In this document: in pieces, positions 27,787 to 38,660 of the stretch
How positions within the stretch are numbered: the stretch's first letter is position 1
How the letters are laid out: each line of letters starts with the position of its first letter
NCBI GenBank assembly: GCA_049999765.1
Contig: JBNGIQ010009303.1
Location: 1-43,072, forward strand
From: Phaeoceros laevis
Taxonomy: Eukaryota; Anthocerotophyta; Anthocerotopsida; Notothyladales
Reading direction: 5' to 3'
DNA: 43,072 bases
The notes under the pieces: generated by a model
The model's database searches: none
The model's input: the letters and a program-made list of their open reading frames with translations, nothing else
Told to the model about the DNA's origin: nothing
Program-made: the position numbers and the translations under genes

Positions 27787-29213
27787 ATGGCTACCGTGTT
27801 GCATCCACAGCAGCAGCAGCTGTGGAAGGTCAGCAATGGAGACACTTCCGTGGTCAGCATGGCCAGGTGCCGGGGCAGCATTCAGAACCAAGCTGTGGGG
27901 CGCAAGTCAGGTCGCTAGGGTCTGCTGGTCATATTGTTAGACTGTGACTGCTAGCTGAATCCGGAGAGCTGACTGGTATGTGATTTGCAGAGAAGGCGGA
28001 GGACCTGGAGGGGAAGATGGTGAAGAGGATGCAGGTGACTTTGGCGGACAGGCACCTGCTGAGGCCAGGGCAGAAGGTTCTGGTGGCCGTCTCCGGGGGG
28101 CAGGACTCGGTGTGTCTTGTCCACTTTCTCTCACTGCTGCAGCCGAGCTGGAATTGGATGCTGGGAATTGTGCACTGCGATCACCAGTGGTCGTCGTCGT
28201 CGCGCCTCCAAGCCTCGCATGTTGCTCAGATAGCAACGGCCTTGCAGATCGATTACTTCCAGGTGAGCTTGCCTAAAACAGCATATATGTTGGAAGGATG
28301 AAGGATCAGGTTTGTTGCCTGCGTTTGGTGGAATGAGACTACTAGCTCGTTGCAGGCTGTGACGACGAAAGCGGTGCCTGGGGAAGGTGTCGCAAGAGTT
28401 TGGAGATATGGTGTGCTGCAGAAGATAGCGCTCTCCCACGGATATGAAGCCATTGTCACAGCGCACACTGCCAGCGACCGCATTGAGACCATGCTGTACA
28501 ACCTGTTCAGGGGAAGTGGGCTTCGGGGAATGCAGTCGCTAGCATGGAAGAGGCTGCTTTCGCCGTCCCTGTCGCTCTGCCCCCAGGTTGCATTCCTTCC
28601 CGGGCGGGTGGTGGAATGGTTTGAAGACTCCCAAGGAAGGAAGGAACCCGGGGAAGGGACCACTCTGAGGCTGGTTAGGCCTTTGCTCGACACCACCAGG
28701 ACAGAATTGACAGGGTTTTGCCGCCATGCCCAGTTACCTCTGTGGCCGGATCCTTCCAACCACTCTCTGGAGATCCACAGGAACCGGATCAGGCACCAGC
28801 TGCTCCCCTATCTCAGGCATCACTTTCAGCCTGAGATAGACAAATCACTCGCAAGGTGTGTGGAAATTTTCCAAGGTGAGGATCTTTATCTGGACGAGCT
28901 TTGCCGAAGCATAAGATGCAAAGCAGAAACTACACACTACTCTCGTGATGGGGTGGGACGAGGCCAGAAGCTGAATGTCTCTTTACTGCAAGTTCTCCCA
29001 GTTGCGCTTCAGCGAAGGGTTCTGAAAGAGTTTCTTGAGTGTTTCACCGGCAAAAGCACAACCTTTGATCATGTGGAGCGTCTGCGACTTACGTCCCTCC
29101 ACTCCCACAAGGACCTGCAATTGTCTATACCTGGTGGGTATCGCCTGCAAATCTGTGGCGCAGAGATGATACTCTCAAAACATGAACCCTCGCAGCAAAA
29201 TAATTCTGGCTAG
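27787..29213 (+). CDS. TilS: tRNA(Ile)-lysidine synthase, plastid type (TilS / RSY3), 417 aa
   Basis: Three exons (27787-27910, 27991-28262, 28356-29213) with introns of 80 and 93 bp give 417 residues. The PP-loop SGGQDS lies at 76-81. IVHCDHQW follows, then TAHTASDRIETMLYNLFRGS, a variant typical of cyanobacterial and plant TilS, and PDPSNHSLEIHRNRIRHQLL. The enzyme converts cytidine 34 of tRNA-Ile(CAU) to lysidine with ATP and lysine so that AUA is read as Ile. In plants it is nuclear-encoded and serves the plastid (Arabidopsis RASPBERRY3). Exon 1 (41 codons, Ser/Arg/Gln-rich) is inferred: its CAG|GT donor leaves one base that exactly completes the phase of exon 2, and it may supply the transit peptide. 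Without it, translation would begin at 28017. The 3' end converges on the DUF2921 gene (185 bp). Confidence 0.92.
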
Positions 29214-29398
29214 CCTAGATGGCTATCACTGTTTCAGCAGGACATCCCACCTGCCGCACACTACGTGAAGACGAATCTCTACAATCCGTTAAGAGGAATA
29301 TGTACACTCATTGACAGCTTGGAGGACGCAAGTGCATCTCACCATCCGCTAAAATCCCGCAGTTCACAGGTAAACCCAGAGCAGCTTGGCTACACCTT

Positions 29399-32300
29399 CT
29401 AAGGGCTATCCACTCCTGCTAAGATTGGCATGGTTTCTGAAATAGGAGAGAGAGCTGTGCGTCGTCTCCTGTTGGCAAGTTCTGACTCGATAGGGACCGC
29501 CGCATACTTGGCTGATGTTGAAAACAACCCCTTCCACTGCACATCGCTGTAGCTCTGCTGGAACCAAATTGCAACAGCAAGCACCAATGATAGAAGGGGA
29601 ATGACAATATCTCCAGCACGAGAGAAAAAATCAGAATTCGGGTTTGCGTACATATAGTCTCCACTGTTGAAGTAGGGGAAGAAGTGCGACTTCCTGTACA
29701 TGTCATACAAGTGAGGAAACAAGCGCAAAAGGGTTATGCCCACATAATAAAACCGGCGAAGTGGCTTGCCGGTGACCTTCCACAAAACTCCGCCAAACAC
29801 TTGTGGCAAGAGGAAGAGGTCTTGAATGAGGCCCCCATATTCCAGTAGCTCTTTCTGCCAATCACGTGAACCAGCACCAGGACCAGGATATGCAAATGTA
29901 GTCGCCACTGTTAGTAATTTTCCTGCTACAGGGCCCTCAGCTACTGACTCTTCCATGTCTGCAAGGTCAAACGTTTGTGATCTCGAGTGACTGATCAGCA
30001 CTACGAGGAGACCAATAGTGTGAAAAGTTGCCCACAAGAGACACACTTTCTTCTCGTAAGGCACCTTGTTAACCTCTGATAAAGAGGAAGATGCCCGAAC
30101 TCGAGCACTCCATACCCTCTGGAAAAGCCGAAGCAGCACAAGGAGGGCAGTGAGGGATAAGATCTTCACAATGTACAGAATAGGTCTGTAACCCTCCTCG
30201 GGGAAGACTTGAGCATTTTTGTCTGCTGCAAACAAGGCTTCCACACCAGTAATCAATGGGGTTGCAAAGGCAACAGCCTGGATTGCCAACATCAGTAGTG
30301 AGACAAATGCAACTGATTCTGGGTACTTCTCCATGTGCCAACCTTGGCCAAGTAAACACAGGACCATGAAAGTTAAGGTTATTATGCTTAGCGCTCCTTC
30401 CAGGCTCTTCTCCGACATTATTCCCCTTCTCTGACTCTCATACGCCATCCGAGCTGTCAATACGGTTACCGGTGCAAAATAGATTGGATCATCCTGTGGT
30501 CTAGTGCTGGAGATGGTGATTTTCACAGACTGTGAAGCAATCCATGTAAGGGACGCCGCAGGATATTGCATAACCACTTCCACAAAGCAATCCAACCCCT
30601 CTTCTAGGTCATTAATACCTGAAAGTACAGCCCATTCCTCCTTCACATCTCTGCACCCAACCATATACATCTTACCGTTCTTTGGATCATAGAGACCCTC
30701 AGTGCTAATATTAGCAATTGTGCCCACTTTTAGCTTGCCAGCCACTTTCAACAGGCCTAGCTTCTTGGCGTAATCAGAGTCCGTACCAACAGACGAGTTT
30801 TCCACATATTCAGCCCAGCCTCTGAAGAGAACATCATCCATGGCGACAAAGTCAAACTCCACAAAGACGTTGGAGTCGTCAGGGGAAGAGGATTTTCCTG
30901 AGGTTTGGATGACAAGGTCTGTTCTCAGTAGATTGTAGTCAGCATTTGTTGTCTGAAGAGATGGATACTTGAACAGAGACAAGCTGATCTTCGGGAAATA
31001 CCTCTTCTGATTACTGGTGCTTGGCTCATCTCGAGCCAGGATGGCATAAGCTGAGTCAACCTTTGTATACTCATAGTGCAAGTCCTCATTATAGTCTGGA
31101 AGCCGCACAAGCTCTTGTGCGTTGAAGGGCAAGAAGAATGAAAGTGGGTAGAAATATCGAGTAACTGTGTGTGCATCATTTGCATCAAAAGAGCGTGTGC
31201 TGGAAATAGTTCCCACCATAATACCTCGCTGTAGGATAGTAAGAGCCACAGGAATGTACATGCAGACCCTCACATCACAATCGTCCCGCTGAGAGAATTT
31301 CAAATCTAGATCATTCTCATTTCCTCGACAGGCTGCCATGCAAAGGACACCAGAATCTTGATCCCACATGCCCTCAGCATTCAAAGTCAACCCATTGTTA
31401 CAGCCGGTCTTCACATATGCGAAGTATCCATCCTCAAATTTCCCCTGGAGGCGGATGACTGCACTCACTTGACTGCTAGCATATCCAGACAAGCGATTGT
31501 CGCCAGACTGTGAAGTCCCATTGAAGCAGCGCAGGTTCTTTATAAGAAGCCTCGCATCAGTGATATCCTTGTAGTCCCGGGCATTTCTAAAAGGCCCTAA
31601 CAGGCTGCAAAATGCATGTGAGTCAAGGCACGGCCAGTTCAATTTCACTGAGAATACTTCCCACTGCTGGACAAGGGATGACAAGATGGAGCAGAGAAAG
31701 GATCCTCTGAAGACTTTCTTATCTAGCATAGTCTCTTTCAAAGACGTCCGATTGCAAGCTCCTCCGACTAGCCCTCCAGCATCAAAATTATATGGCAGCT
31801 GCGTCTTCCAACCCGACGAGAGTTTGATATCAAGAGAGCTGCCATCAAGACGGCTTAATTGCCCCCTGATGGCAGGAGTAGCAAGCGATATCCTGCGAGG
31901 GTAGCGCAGTTGCAGAAAGTAATCGCAATCCTTATCCTTGTTGTCCCAAACGACTAGGTTCCCACTAGACGAGTTGTCACCTGTTGCCAGCCTCGCGAAG
32001 TCAGGGATACTCACAGTGCACCCAAGCATACAGAGCAGCCGCTCAGTGTCTGTCTCCATGTAATAACCATCCATGGCTATGCTCAAGAGGGAAAATCCAG
32101 GATAAGATTGAAAGTAGCGACTCTCCTCAACAGGGTTCACTAGAGCCTCCAGATCCCTTGATGTGGTCACTGCGAGCCATAGTATGCCAGTAACTCTCAA
32201 CTTGTCCACATTTTGCCCCTCGCTGCTAACATCTGTTGCCCAAAAGGACGCAAGCTGCTCCGGTGACTGATTAAAACCTGCATTGATGAAAGGTAACAGG

Positions 32301-32773
32301 GACCTACCCTGATCGGAAGTATCGATCCAATCACCATTGACAAAAGACACTCTGTCCGTCCATTTTGAGTCACCCCTGAACCCTGGCAGCCAAGCGTCTG
32401 TGAAATCGTGAAGTGGCTCTCCGCGATCTGGACAATGCTGTTGCAATTGTGCTTCTCGTGCCAGGTCCAACCCATCGGCACCAGAAGCAGCAACCAGCAA
32501 GGTCAACTGCAAAACAGCAAATACCTGGACCATGCCTGCATTTCGCGGTCCAGATTCCCCACAACCATCCCTTTTTCTTCCAAGATAATCAGCTGCGGCT
32601 CCCCTCAGCCGTCCCCTTTCTGCCAACAGCTTCGGCTGCCTCAGCTGCAACAACAGACAGACATCATTTTCCCGCCCCTCTCCCATCTCGTCACCGAAAA
32701 CTTTCAGATCCAGGGTGTTTTCCTCCAGCTTCAACTTGCTCGGGATCACATTCGGGTTCGACATTGTCGACAT
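29399..32773 (-). CDS. DUF2921 polytopic membrane protein (RING-less FLYING SAUCER-like)
   Basis: A single uninterrupted frame of 1124 codons. Residues 81-101 (MVQVFAVLQLTLLVAASGAD) form a clear signal peptide, so the likely start is M81 at 32533; the upstream frame is open to ATG 32773 and may be leader. A long lumenal or extracellular region carries repeated DUF2921-type domains with paired motifs (GLTLNAEGMWDQDSGVLCMA, STEGLYDPKNGKMYMVGC). About six membrane spans follow from residue ~790 to ~1085 (for example IITLTFMVLCLLGQ, ILSLTALLVLLRLF, LLSLVLAVAIWFQQ). The family (PF11145) includes FLYING SAUCER1/2, endomembrane RING E3 ligases controlling pectin methylesterification; this protein ends after the last span without a RING, as the At1g52780-like branch does. 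Function is otherwise unknown. It diverges from the coatomer zeta gene. Confidence 0.87.
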   Translation of the reverse strand: MSTMSNPNVIPSKLKLEENTLDLKVFGDEMGEGRENDVCLLLQLRQPKLLAERGRLRGAAADYLGRKRDGCGESGPRNAGMVQVFAVLQLTLLVAASGADGLDLAREAQLQQHCPDRGEPLHDFTDAWLPGFRGDSKWTDRVSFVNGDWIDTSDQGRSLLPFINAGFNQSPEQLASFWATDVSSEGQNVDKLRVTGILWLAVTTSRDLEALVNPVEESRYFQSYPGFSLLSIAMDGYYMETDTERLLCMLGCTVSIPDFARLATGDNSSSGNLVVWDNKDKDCDYFLQLRYPRRISLATPAIRGQLSRLDGSSLDIKLSSGWKTQLPYNFDAGGLVGGACNRTSLKETMLDKKVFRGSFLCSILSSLVQQWEVFSVKLNWPCLDSHAFCSLLGPFRNARDYKDITDARLLIKNLRCFNGTSQSGDNRLSGYASSQVSAVIRLQGKFEDGYFAYVKTGCNNGLTLNAEGMWDQDSGVLCMAACRGNENDLDLKFSQRDDCDVRVCMYIPVALTILQRGIMVGTISSTRSFDANDAHTVTRYFYPLSFFLPFNAQELVRLPDYNEDLHYEYTKVDSAYAILARDEPSTSNQKRYFPKISLSLFKYPSLQTTNADYNLLRTDLVIQTSGKSSSPDDSNVFVEFDFVAMDDVLFRGWAEYVENSSVGTDSDYAKKLGLLKVAGKLKVGTIANISTEGLYDPKNGKMYMVGCRDVKEEWAVLSGINDLEEGLDCFVEVVMQYPAASLTWIASQSVKITISSTRPQDDPIYFAPVTVLTARMAYESQRRGIMSEKSLEGALSIITLTFMVLCLLGQGWHMEKYPESVAFVSLLMLAIQAVAFATPLITGVEALFAADKNAQVFPEEGYRPILYIVKILSLTALLVLLRLFQRVWSARVRASSSLSEVNKVPYEKKVCLLWATFHTIGLLVVLISHSRSQTFDLADMEESVAEGPVAGKLLTVATTFAYPGPGAGSRDWQKELLEYGGLIQDLFLLPQVFGGVLWKVTGKPLRRFYYVGITLLRLFPHLYDMYRKSHFFPYFNSGDYMYANPNSDFFSRAGDIVIPLLSLVLAVAIWFQQSYSDVQWKGLFSTSAKYAAVPIESELANRRRRTALSPISETMPILAGVDSP

Positions 32774-33014
32774 TTGCGGACCTTCAACACCACGTACTTC
32801 ATTGCTCTCAAGTCTCCAAGTGGTTCACTCTCCCGTATCTCACTAAAGGAGTCTACTCTCTCACTGGCTCTCTCAAGTGAAGGGGGTTTCCCACCCTGCG
32901 TTCGTTCTTTCTTGGGCAAGGGCGGTTAACACATGACTTCAACCTGCGAGGTCGTAGTGAACCTTACATTGCGTCGGGACGCCTGAGGTGATCTACTCCT
33001 GCATCAGCAGCGCC

Positions 33015-34217
33015 ATGGTATGTTCTTCTCGGATGATCGATTGGCTTGCCAGATCCGTTCCTGCTTGCATCAGATCTGCAGTCAAGACGACAAGAGTGTC
33101 TTTGTCTACTGACGCAGGTGTCAACACCATCAATAAAGAATATTTTGCTGCTGGATGCTGAAGGAAAGCGTGTTGCTGTGAAGTATTTCTCTGATGATTG
33201 GCCAACTCTCAGTGCCAAGTTGGCCTTTGAGAAATCTGTTTTCACGAAGACTCAACGAATAAGTGCCCGCAACGAAGGTATATGTCTCCATCAGCCTTAT
33301 TCGTGAGCAAGGCGATGGTTAGGGCTGTGACTGCTGCTTAGGTACTGATAGCTGTATGGGAGAAGTGGTCCTTCAGTAGTATTGCAGGATTGTGTCACGC
33401 CACTGCATGATTTAGCTGCCTCTGGACTAAATGCCCTCATGGCACCCTACCCTCATTGCTGCTAATACCGGTTTCTGCATTTGCAGCGGAGATTGGAATG
33501 TTTGATGGCTACATTGCTGTCTACAAGTTCATAGCTGACCTGCACTTCTACGTTACTGGCGGAGATGACGAAAATGAGCTGGTGCTTGCCACGGTTTTGC
33601 AAGGATTTTTTGATGCTGTGAGCCTTCTTCTGAGGTTCGTATCTATTAATGAAGTGCGTGAGTCTTTAACTCTGAATGTTGCATATGGTTCAGAGCTGAC
33701 ATTCGCGTTGTTGGGTTGTCCATCAGGCACAACGTCGAAAAGAGAACAGTGTTGGAGAATCTTGATCTTGTACTCCTCTGCCTCGATGAAATTGTTGATG
33801 GAGGGTGAGTTTACGTTCATATAGGTTAAGAGATATGGTGCTGACTGCTTCACACCCTTTGATTGTGCTGTCTGCATGTTGTAAGTTTGAGTGGTAGGTG
33901 GAGATGTTCATTTTATATTCTGGTACTCTTTAAGCTTACTCTTTGCCATCACTTGTTTTTTGTCTCACAGAATCATTCTGGAGTTTGATGCAAATGTAAT
34001 TGCTGGAAGGGTGGCAATGCGTGGTGCTGATGCAGATGTTCCTCTTTCGGAGCAGGTATTCTCAGATTCAATCATCGATTCAATCATCAGACTGTGGTGA
34101 TTCGCACATGTCATGCTTTAGGATTGGTGATTCTCACTCCACCGTCCTGGATTGCAGACATTGTCGCAGGCTCTAGCATCAGCTAAAGAACATTTGGCAA
34201 GATCACTACTGAAATGA
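33015..34217 (+). CDS. COPZ: Coatomer subunit zeta, 177 aa
   Basis: Six coding exons (33015-33017, 33118-33277, 33487-33634, 33727-33804, 33971-34055, 34158-34217) join in phase into 177 residues, the normal length of plant zeta-COP. The sequence tracks Arabidopsis zeta-COP throughout: [87 protein letters not shown] and the terminal [10 protein letters not shown]. Zeta is a small-subunit, longin-fold component of the COPI coat for Golgi-to-ER and intra-Golgi vesicles, partner of gamma-COP. The start is unusual: no ATG lies in frame upstream of KNILL in exon 2, but CGCCATG immediately followed by donor GTATGT at 33018 supplies an exon whose only codon is ATG, in phase. Introns are 92-209 bp. 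Confidence 0.95.
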
Positions 34218-35086
34218 TTCTTTCATAGGACTGCTGCCTTTTATAGAAGTAAAGGGAAGGAGTTCCTTCCACCCCAGTGTAGCGTGCTAATCACCCTGCC
34301 CCTCGTAAATGGCCTGCGACAGGCACCCAGGCCGTTTGGTCCGACCTGTAGAAAGGATGGTTGTTCTCGGCACAATGACAGGACACTGAAGCGTGCTGCA
34401 GGCGACGGCCGCCTGCGTTGTGTTTTCCCATTATACCGTGCAGTGAGGCTTCTCGCCCATTGGATAGTAAATTCACAGTCTACCTGGAGCTGTCAGGGCC
34501 GGAAGGAAGGTGGATTTACAGCTGAAAGAGTCTTACGCTTAACAGCCAATAAACTATCCCTCCCACGGCGCATCCAGATTCCAGATGATGATAAAAAGCA
34601 CTAAACATTAAACCAGGTTAATGGTATCCACAAAATCACATTATGATACACTCAGTTGACACCTGAACTGAGATGAGAAATGCTGCAATGAGAAACATTA
34701 CCATGTCACAAGAGGGGGAATTGTGGGTCTGTCGGGCTCATGATGTGGGACGGGCTGGGTGCAGGCAAGCCTGGCGTGAAGCACTTCATCCACATTGATG
34801 GCAGATCAGTTTTGCTGTGTGAGATGTTTAATGACGTTTGGTATTGCAAAGATAAAGGATAGACTCCGTTCTTATGTTGGCATATGCTTTCTATAGATGT
34901 GTGCGCTTAATCTCAGGTCAAGGCCTGTCGCAGAGTCAGGTGAAGGTCACCATGGAGCATCAGAATCACCTTCATTCTCCGAGTCAATCAAGTCACCTCT
35001 TGCAGCTGCCTCCTCCAGGTTGGTCCGTAGGAGTATTTGCAGGAATTGCTTATAGTGTCTGATGTTGTCCTGAAAGTAATCGGCAG
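34218..35086. other. Intergenic between coatomer gene and LINE
   Basis: Contains the 3' UTR of the coatomer gene and unremarkable sequence. Short open frames at 34284-34604 and 34874-35062 have no recognisable features. The LINE tail begins at the T-run at 35087. Confidence 0.5.
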
Positions 35087-35356
35087 TTTTTTTTTTTGCG
35101 CGATGGACGTACTTTTTATAAATTCCCTCTATGGGGAGTGTACAAATGGAAGAGCCGTCGACGAGCCGGCCTAGCGGAGGGGTAAGTCTGCCGCTAGTGG
35201 GCTGCTACTAAAAGCTAGGAGCTCCTACATATGAGCTGCCTGGCTACACATTAGTCCGAGCCCCGGACATGTCTCGGGGTCGATAAGGGTGACCCAGCCT
35301 CCAACACTACTGGCTGGAAAGCCGCTGCAACCCTCTAGCCTGTCGTGGCCAACCAT

Positions 35357-37040
35357 CTAGCCAAGGCTGTCAGCCACAGCCTCTGGGTCCACGACTTCCC
35401 TCCGAGCAATGTGAATACACCCATCGGGGCGTGTAATCCTGCCAAAGTAAACATACCTGGTAGCACAGATCAGAGCGGCCTGCTCACCGACCAAGCTACA
35501 GCGAGCACCAAGCTTTAGGAAGACTGAGCATATTCGCAAGAACTCAAACATGGCAGCAGGATTGACCGCCTTCTCCCAGCAGATCATGAATTGGAACTGC
35601 TCCTCGTGGATGTAGGGAAAGGCGAACACACAAGCCTAGGGCCGTCTTCTGGTATTCGGAGGTTGGCCAGATGCAAATCTGGTTCACCTCCTTGAAGTGC
35701 CCAGTCAGCGCCTGCACCTTACCTGGACGTCCCTTAAAAAACTGGAAGGGAAGGCCCTGCGCTGAGCATCCTTCTGCCTCCACCGTGATGGCATCTTTGA
35801 TCCGGGGCTCCAGGACCCGCCAGGTAGCCCGGAGGCGATCGAACACTAAAGTACTCTCATAGGAGTGCTCACTAAAAGCCGGCTCCTGCTGCCCATGGGC
35901 TTCCACAGCAAAGAAAGGGATCTCGTCCCGTACTGTGACCATTACCACTTCCAGCACCCTATGGAAAATGAAACACACAGTCTCACCTGTTCTTTCCATG
36001 CGAACCCGTACATCCTTCTGCCCCTGGGCCTCCACCTTAGCGATGCCCCATGCTTCCAGCACAAACACGCGCAGCTCTGGCGCCCTTTCCCTACGATACT
36101 GGTCAAGAAGCGGGGGAAAGGCCCACACCTGCTTGGGCCCAGTTAGGTCCCCACCAATGTCCAGCAAAGGCTATCCTTCCGGCATCTCCTGTGCTTTGGA
36201 CTTGGGTCCAAACGCAAAGTTCCACTTCCTTTGACCTTCGTCCTCCACCGGCATTGAAATCACAGCACTGCTAGCAATATAGCATCTCATCGCCTCAGCC
36301 CCTGGCTGCCCAAATACCACACCCACCCAAAGGCATTTAGCCTCCTCCACCGATGCAACATCCAGCTCGGAGTCTTCTCCAGACTCGTTTGTAGCAAACA
36401 ACTCAATGTACCCCTCCAGCGCCAAGTGCGAGGCCTTCAAGTGTTCCGTCAGTGGCACCCCTTCTTGCTGGGAGCGCTGAATGGCCGCTACCACCTCGTC
36501 CGCTGCACGCTTCACCGACTTGCTGCAGCGGCCAGGAAGCGTAGGAGGACGCGGACTGGTACGCCTCCCCAAGCTCCCTCCCCGCTTGTCGCTGCCGCAA
36601 TCTTTGTCAAGTGAAGCGGGCCAGGCCTGCGATTGCAGGTGCGCTTCGTCATGGCGGCAGCACTTGGCAGACCCTTCGTGCGCAGACCCCCAAGCCCTTG
36701 AGCACCTCCCTGCCGCACACCACTCTGGCTGTGGTCTCTCCTGGGCACAGACCTGCAAGAGGGAGCAGCTGTGGAGGCCGTTGGCGCCCCTTCTTGGGCC
36801 TGCCTGCACCCCTCCCTGCCAGCTTCGCTCCTGGTTTGGCGGCTTCTTGAATTCACCCCCGCTGGCAGGCAGGTAGCCTGGCTGCACACAATGTCTGGAA
36901 TTTCCCTGTCCTGCGGCCCAGAGTTGTCCACAGCGGTTGAGTCTTGGGCAGCCACCGAACCGTCTTGGTCGTCCGGGGCCTCCATCTCCTCCAGACCAGC
37001 CAGGTGCTCGCACATCACAGCAAGAAGCCGATACATCCAC
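35357..37040 (-). pseudogene. LINE C-terminal extension, unclassified
   Basis: Coding potential continues far past the zinc-binding domain. A Ser/Gln/Arg-rich linker (about 36.55-37.0 kb) leads to a segment beginning near SVKRAADEVVAAIQRSQQEG. It has ordered-looking blocks: KCLWVGVVFGQPGAEAMRCY, VFVLEAWGIAKVEAQGQKDV, FDRLRATWRVLEPRIKDA, and finally VYFGRITRPDGCIHIARRE. One amber codon (36171-36173) and one frameshift near 35.62 kb interrupt it. I see none of the acidic motifs of an RNase H domain, which many plant LINEs carry here. The identity of this 300-400 residue region is unknown to me. Confidence 0.6.
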
Positions 37041-38657
37041 CTGATCTTCCCCCCCTGCTCTCGCTTTACCATTCCCAGGTCCCAGAGAGGAGCCGGCGGG
37101 TCAGGCCGTCCCTTCTCCGGGTCTACTTTCTGATGCTCCCACCGTGCGCGCAGAGCCTGAACCGTGTTATACCAGGCCTTGTGGGCGATAAGGCTAGCCG
37201 GCGAGGTAGCCTGATTACCATACATAAAAGTCGTCCACTCCTGCCATAGAGTGTACAGCGTCCACGCTCTCCAAACCTGCCACCACTCTTCCTTTTTGAG
37301 GAAGGCCTCGGTAGACCTTCTGGCCAAGTGGAGGAGCACAAACTGAGCCGGGAGTCGGAAAGTCTTGTGCAGCTGAGCCAACATGTACTCCGCCATACTT
37401 GTCCACACCCTGTCCGCCATCCCACATTCTCTGAGTACATGCTGCAGGGTATTCCACTGCTGGTTCCTGCATTTAGTACACAACGCTGCACCCATGGATG
37501 TCGCACAGCCAGTCCTCCTTACTCTCCACGGTGGGGAGGGCCTGGTGTGCAACCAGCCAGAGGAATGTCTGGACTCTCGGCGCAAGCACAAAGCTCCAAA
37601 CCGACTGGATGACCCGCCTGGCATGTCGCTCTTCCAGACCCCATCTTTCCTCAATAGCCTCCAGCGCCGAGCCGGCCCGTTCCATCCTCATTTGATGGTA
37701 CCAGTCAGCTGGGGAGCTATCTAGGAGCCGGCGCTCCCCTCCTACCCGGCTCGGGCACCAGGCCCACATTTGCAGGTTAACCAGAGCTTCCTTTGCAGGG
37801 CGGCCCTCTTGCCACCACCACGTCTTGGGGGGCTCTGGCTTGACTGGGTTAGGAGGGGGGAACTCGCTGCTCGCCTTCCCCCCACCACCCTTCTTATTCA
37901 TGCAGAGCACATCTATGAGGTGAAGGGCGGCGAGGGCGACCTCTAGGGGTTTCATGAGGTGGGATGTGCCTGGGTTCCTCAATCTTCTCAGCCGTCCACC
38001 CCCTCCTCCAGCGCTTTCCAACTCATACTCATTTCCTGTGGCCATTTGAGTGTCCTTGTTTATCGCAGTAATTTGAATCATGGAATCGTACACTACGAGC
38101 CCATCCTGGCTCCACAAATCTACCGTCCAGTCCCCAACTTGTAGCTCATGCGGGGCATTCATGGCATTGCTCACTTCGGGGAGAAGCTCAAAGGCCAGGG
38201 CGGCCTCAATGTTGTCGCTCAGCTCTGCCGAGACTCCCACCGCCTGCAGCTCCCCACTGGAGAGCCATCTGCTCTCGTCCTCCTTCCATAGCGCATGAAG
38301 AGTGTGAGCCCCCGCCGCATCCATCGCATTAATAATGTCCACCCTTGTGAAGAAAGCAGCGCTCTCCTCCTTCCATACCCCCTGCGCTGTACATATAGGC
38401 ATTGACAGGGCCTCATCCCGAGTGAGGGGGGTCCTCAAGTAGATATACTTGCGGATGCCCCGCCAGCAGGCCCACACACTCCTCCAGAAATGCGAGTTGC
38501 TCTGCAGGCCAAGTAGCCCTGGGGTGTCACTCATTGTCCAGCGCCAGCCACTCTCATTCCTGGGGCCTGCTCTGGCACTTTCCAATCTGTGTCTAAAAAA
38601 TGCCTTCCAAGGCTCCGTACTTGAGGCTAGGCACCGAATAATCCATTGGGCATGCAT
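36512..38657 (-). pseudogene. LINE zinc-binding (zf-RVT) region and flanks
   Basis: Two overlapping frames, shifted near 37.5 kb, cover the region after the reverse transcriptase. The zf-RVT signature spans the shift: VQTFLWLVAHQALPT in the upstream frame, then CTKCRNQQWNTLQHVLRECG in the downstream frame. An unusually long spacer precedes it, including a Gly-rich insert (GGGGGRLRRLRNPG) and a Pro-rich segment (PPPNPVKPEPPKTWWW). The arrangement is typical of plant non-LTR ORF2 proteins, apart from the length. Confidence 0.75.
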
Positions 38658-38660
38658 AGC

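Noticed and set aside
35087-37040. RNase H domain at the LINE C-terminus
   Set aside because: No set of acidic residues in an RNase H context could be found in any minus frame.
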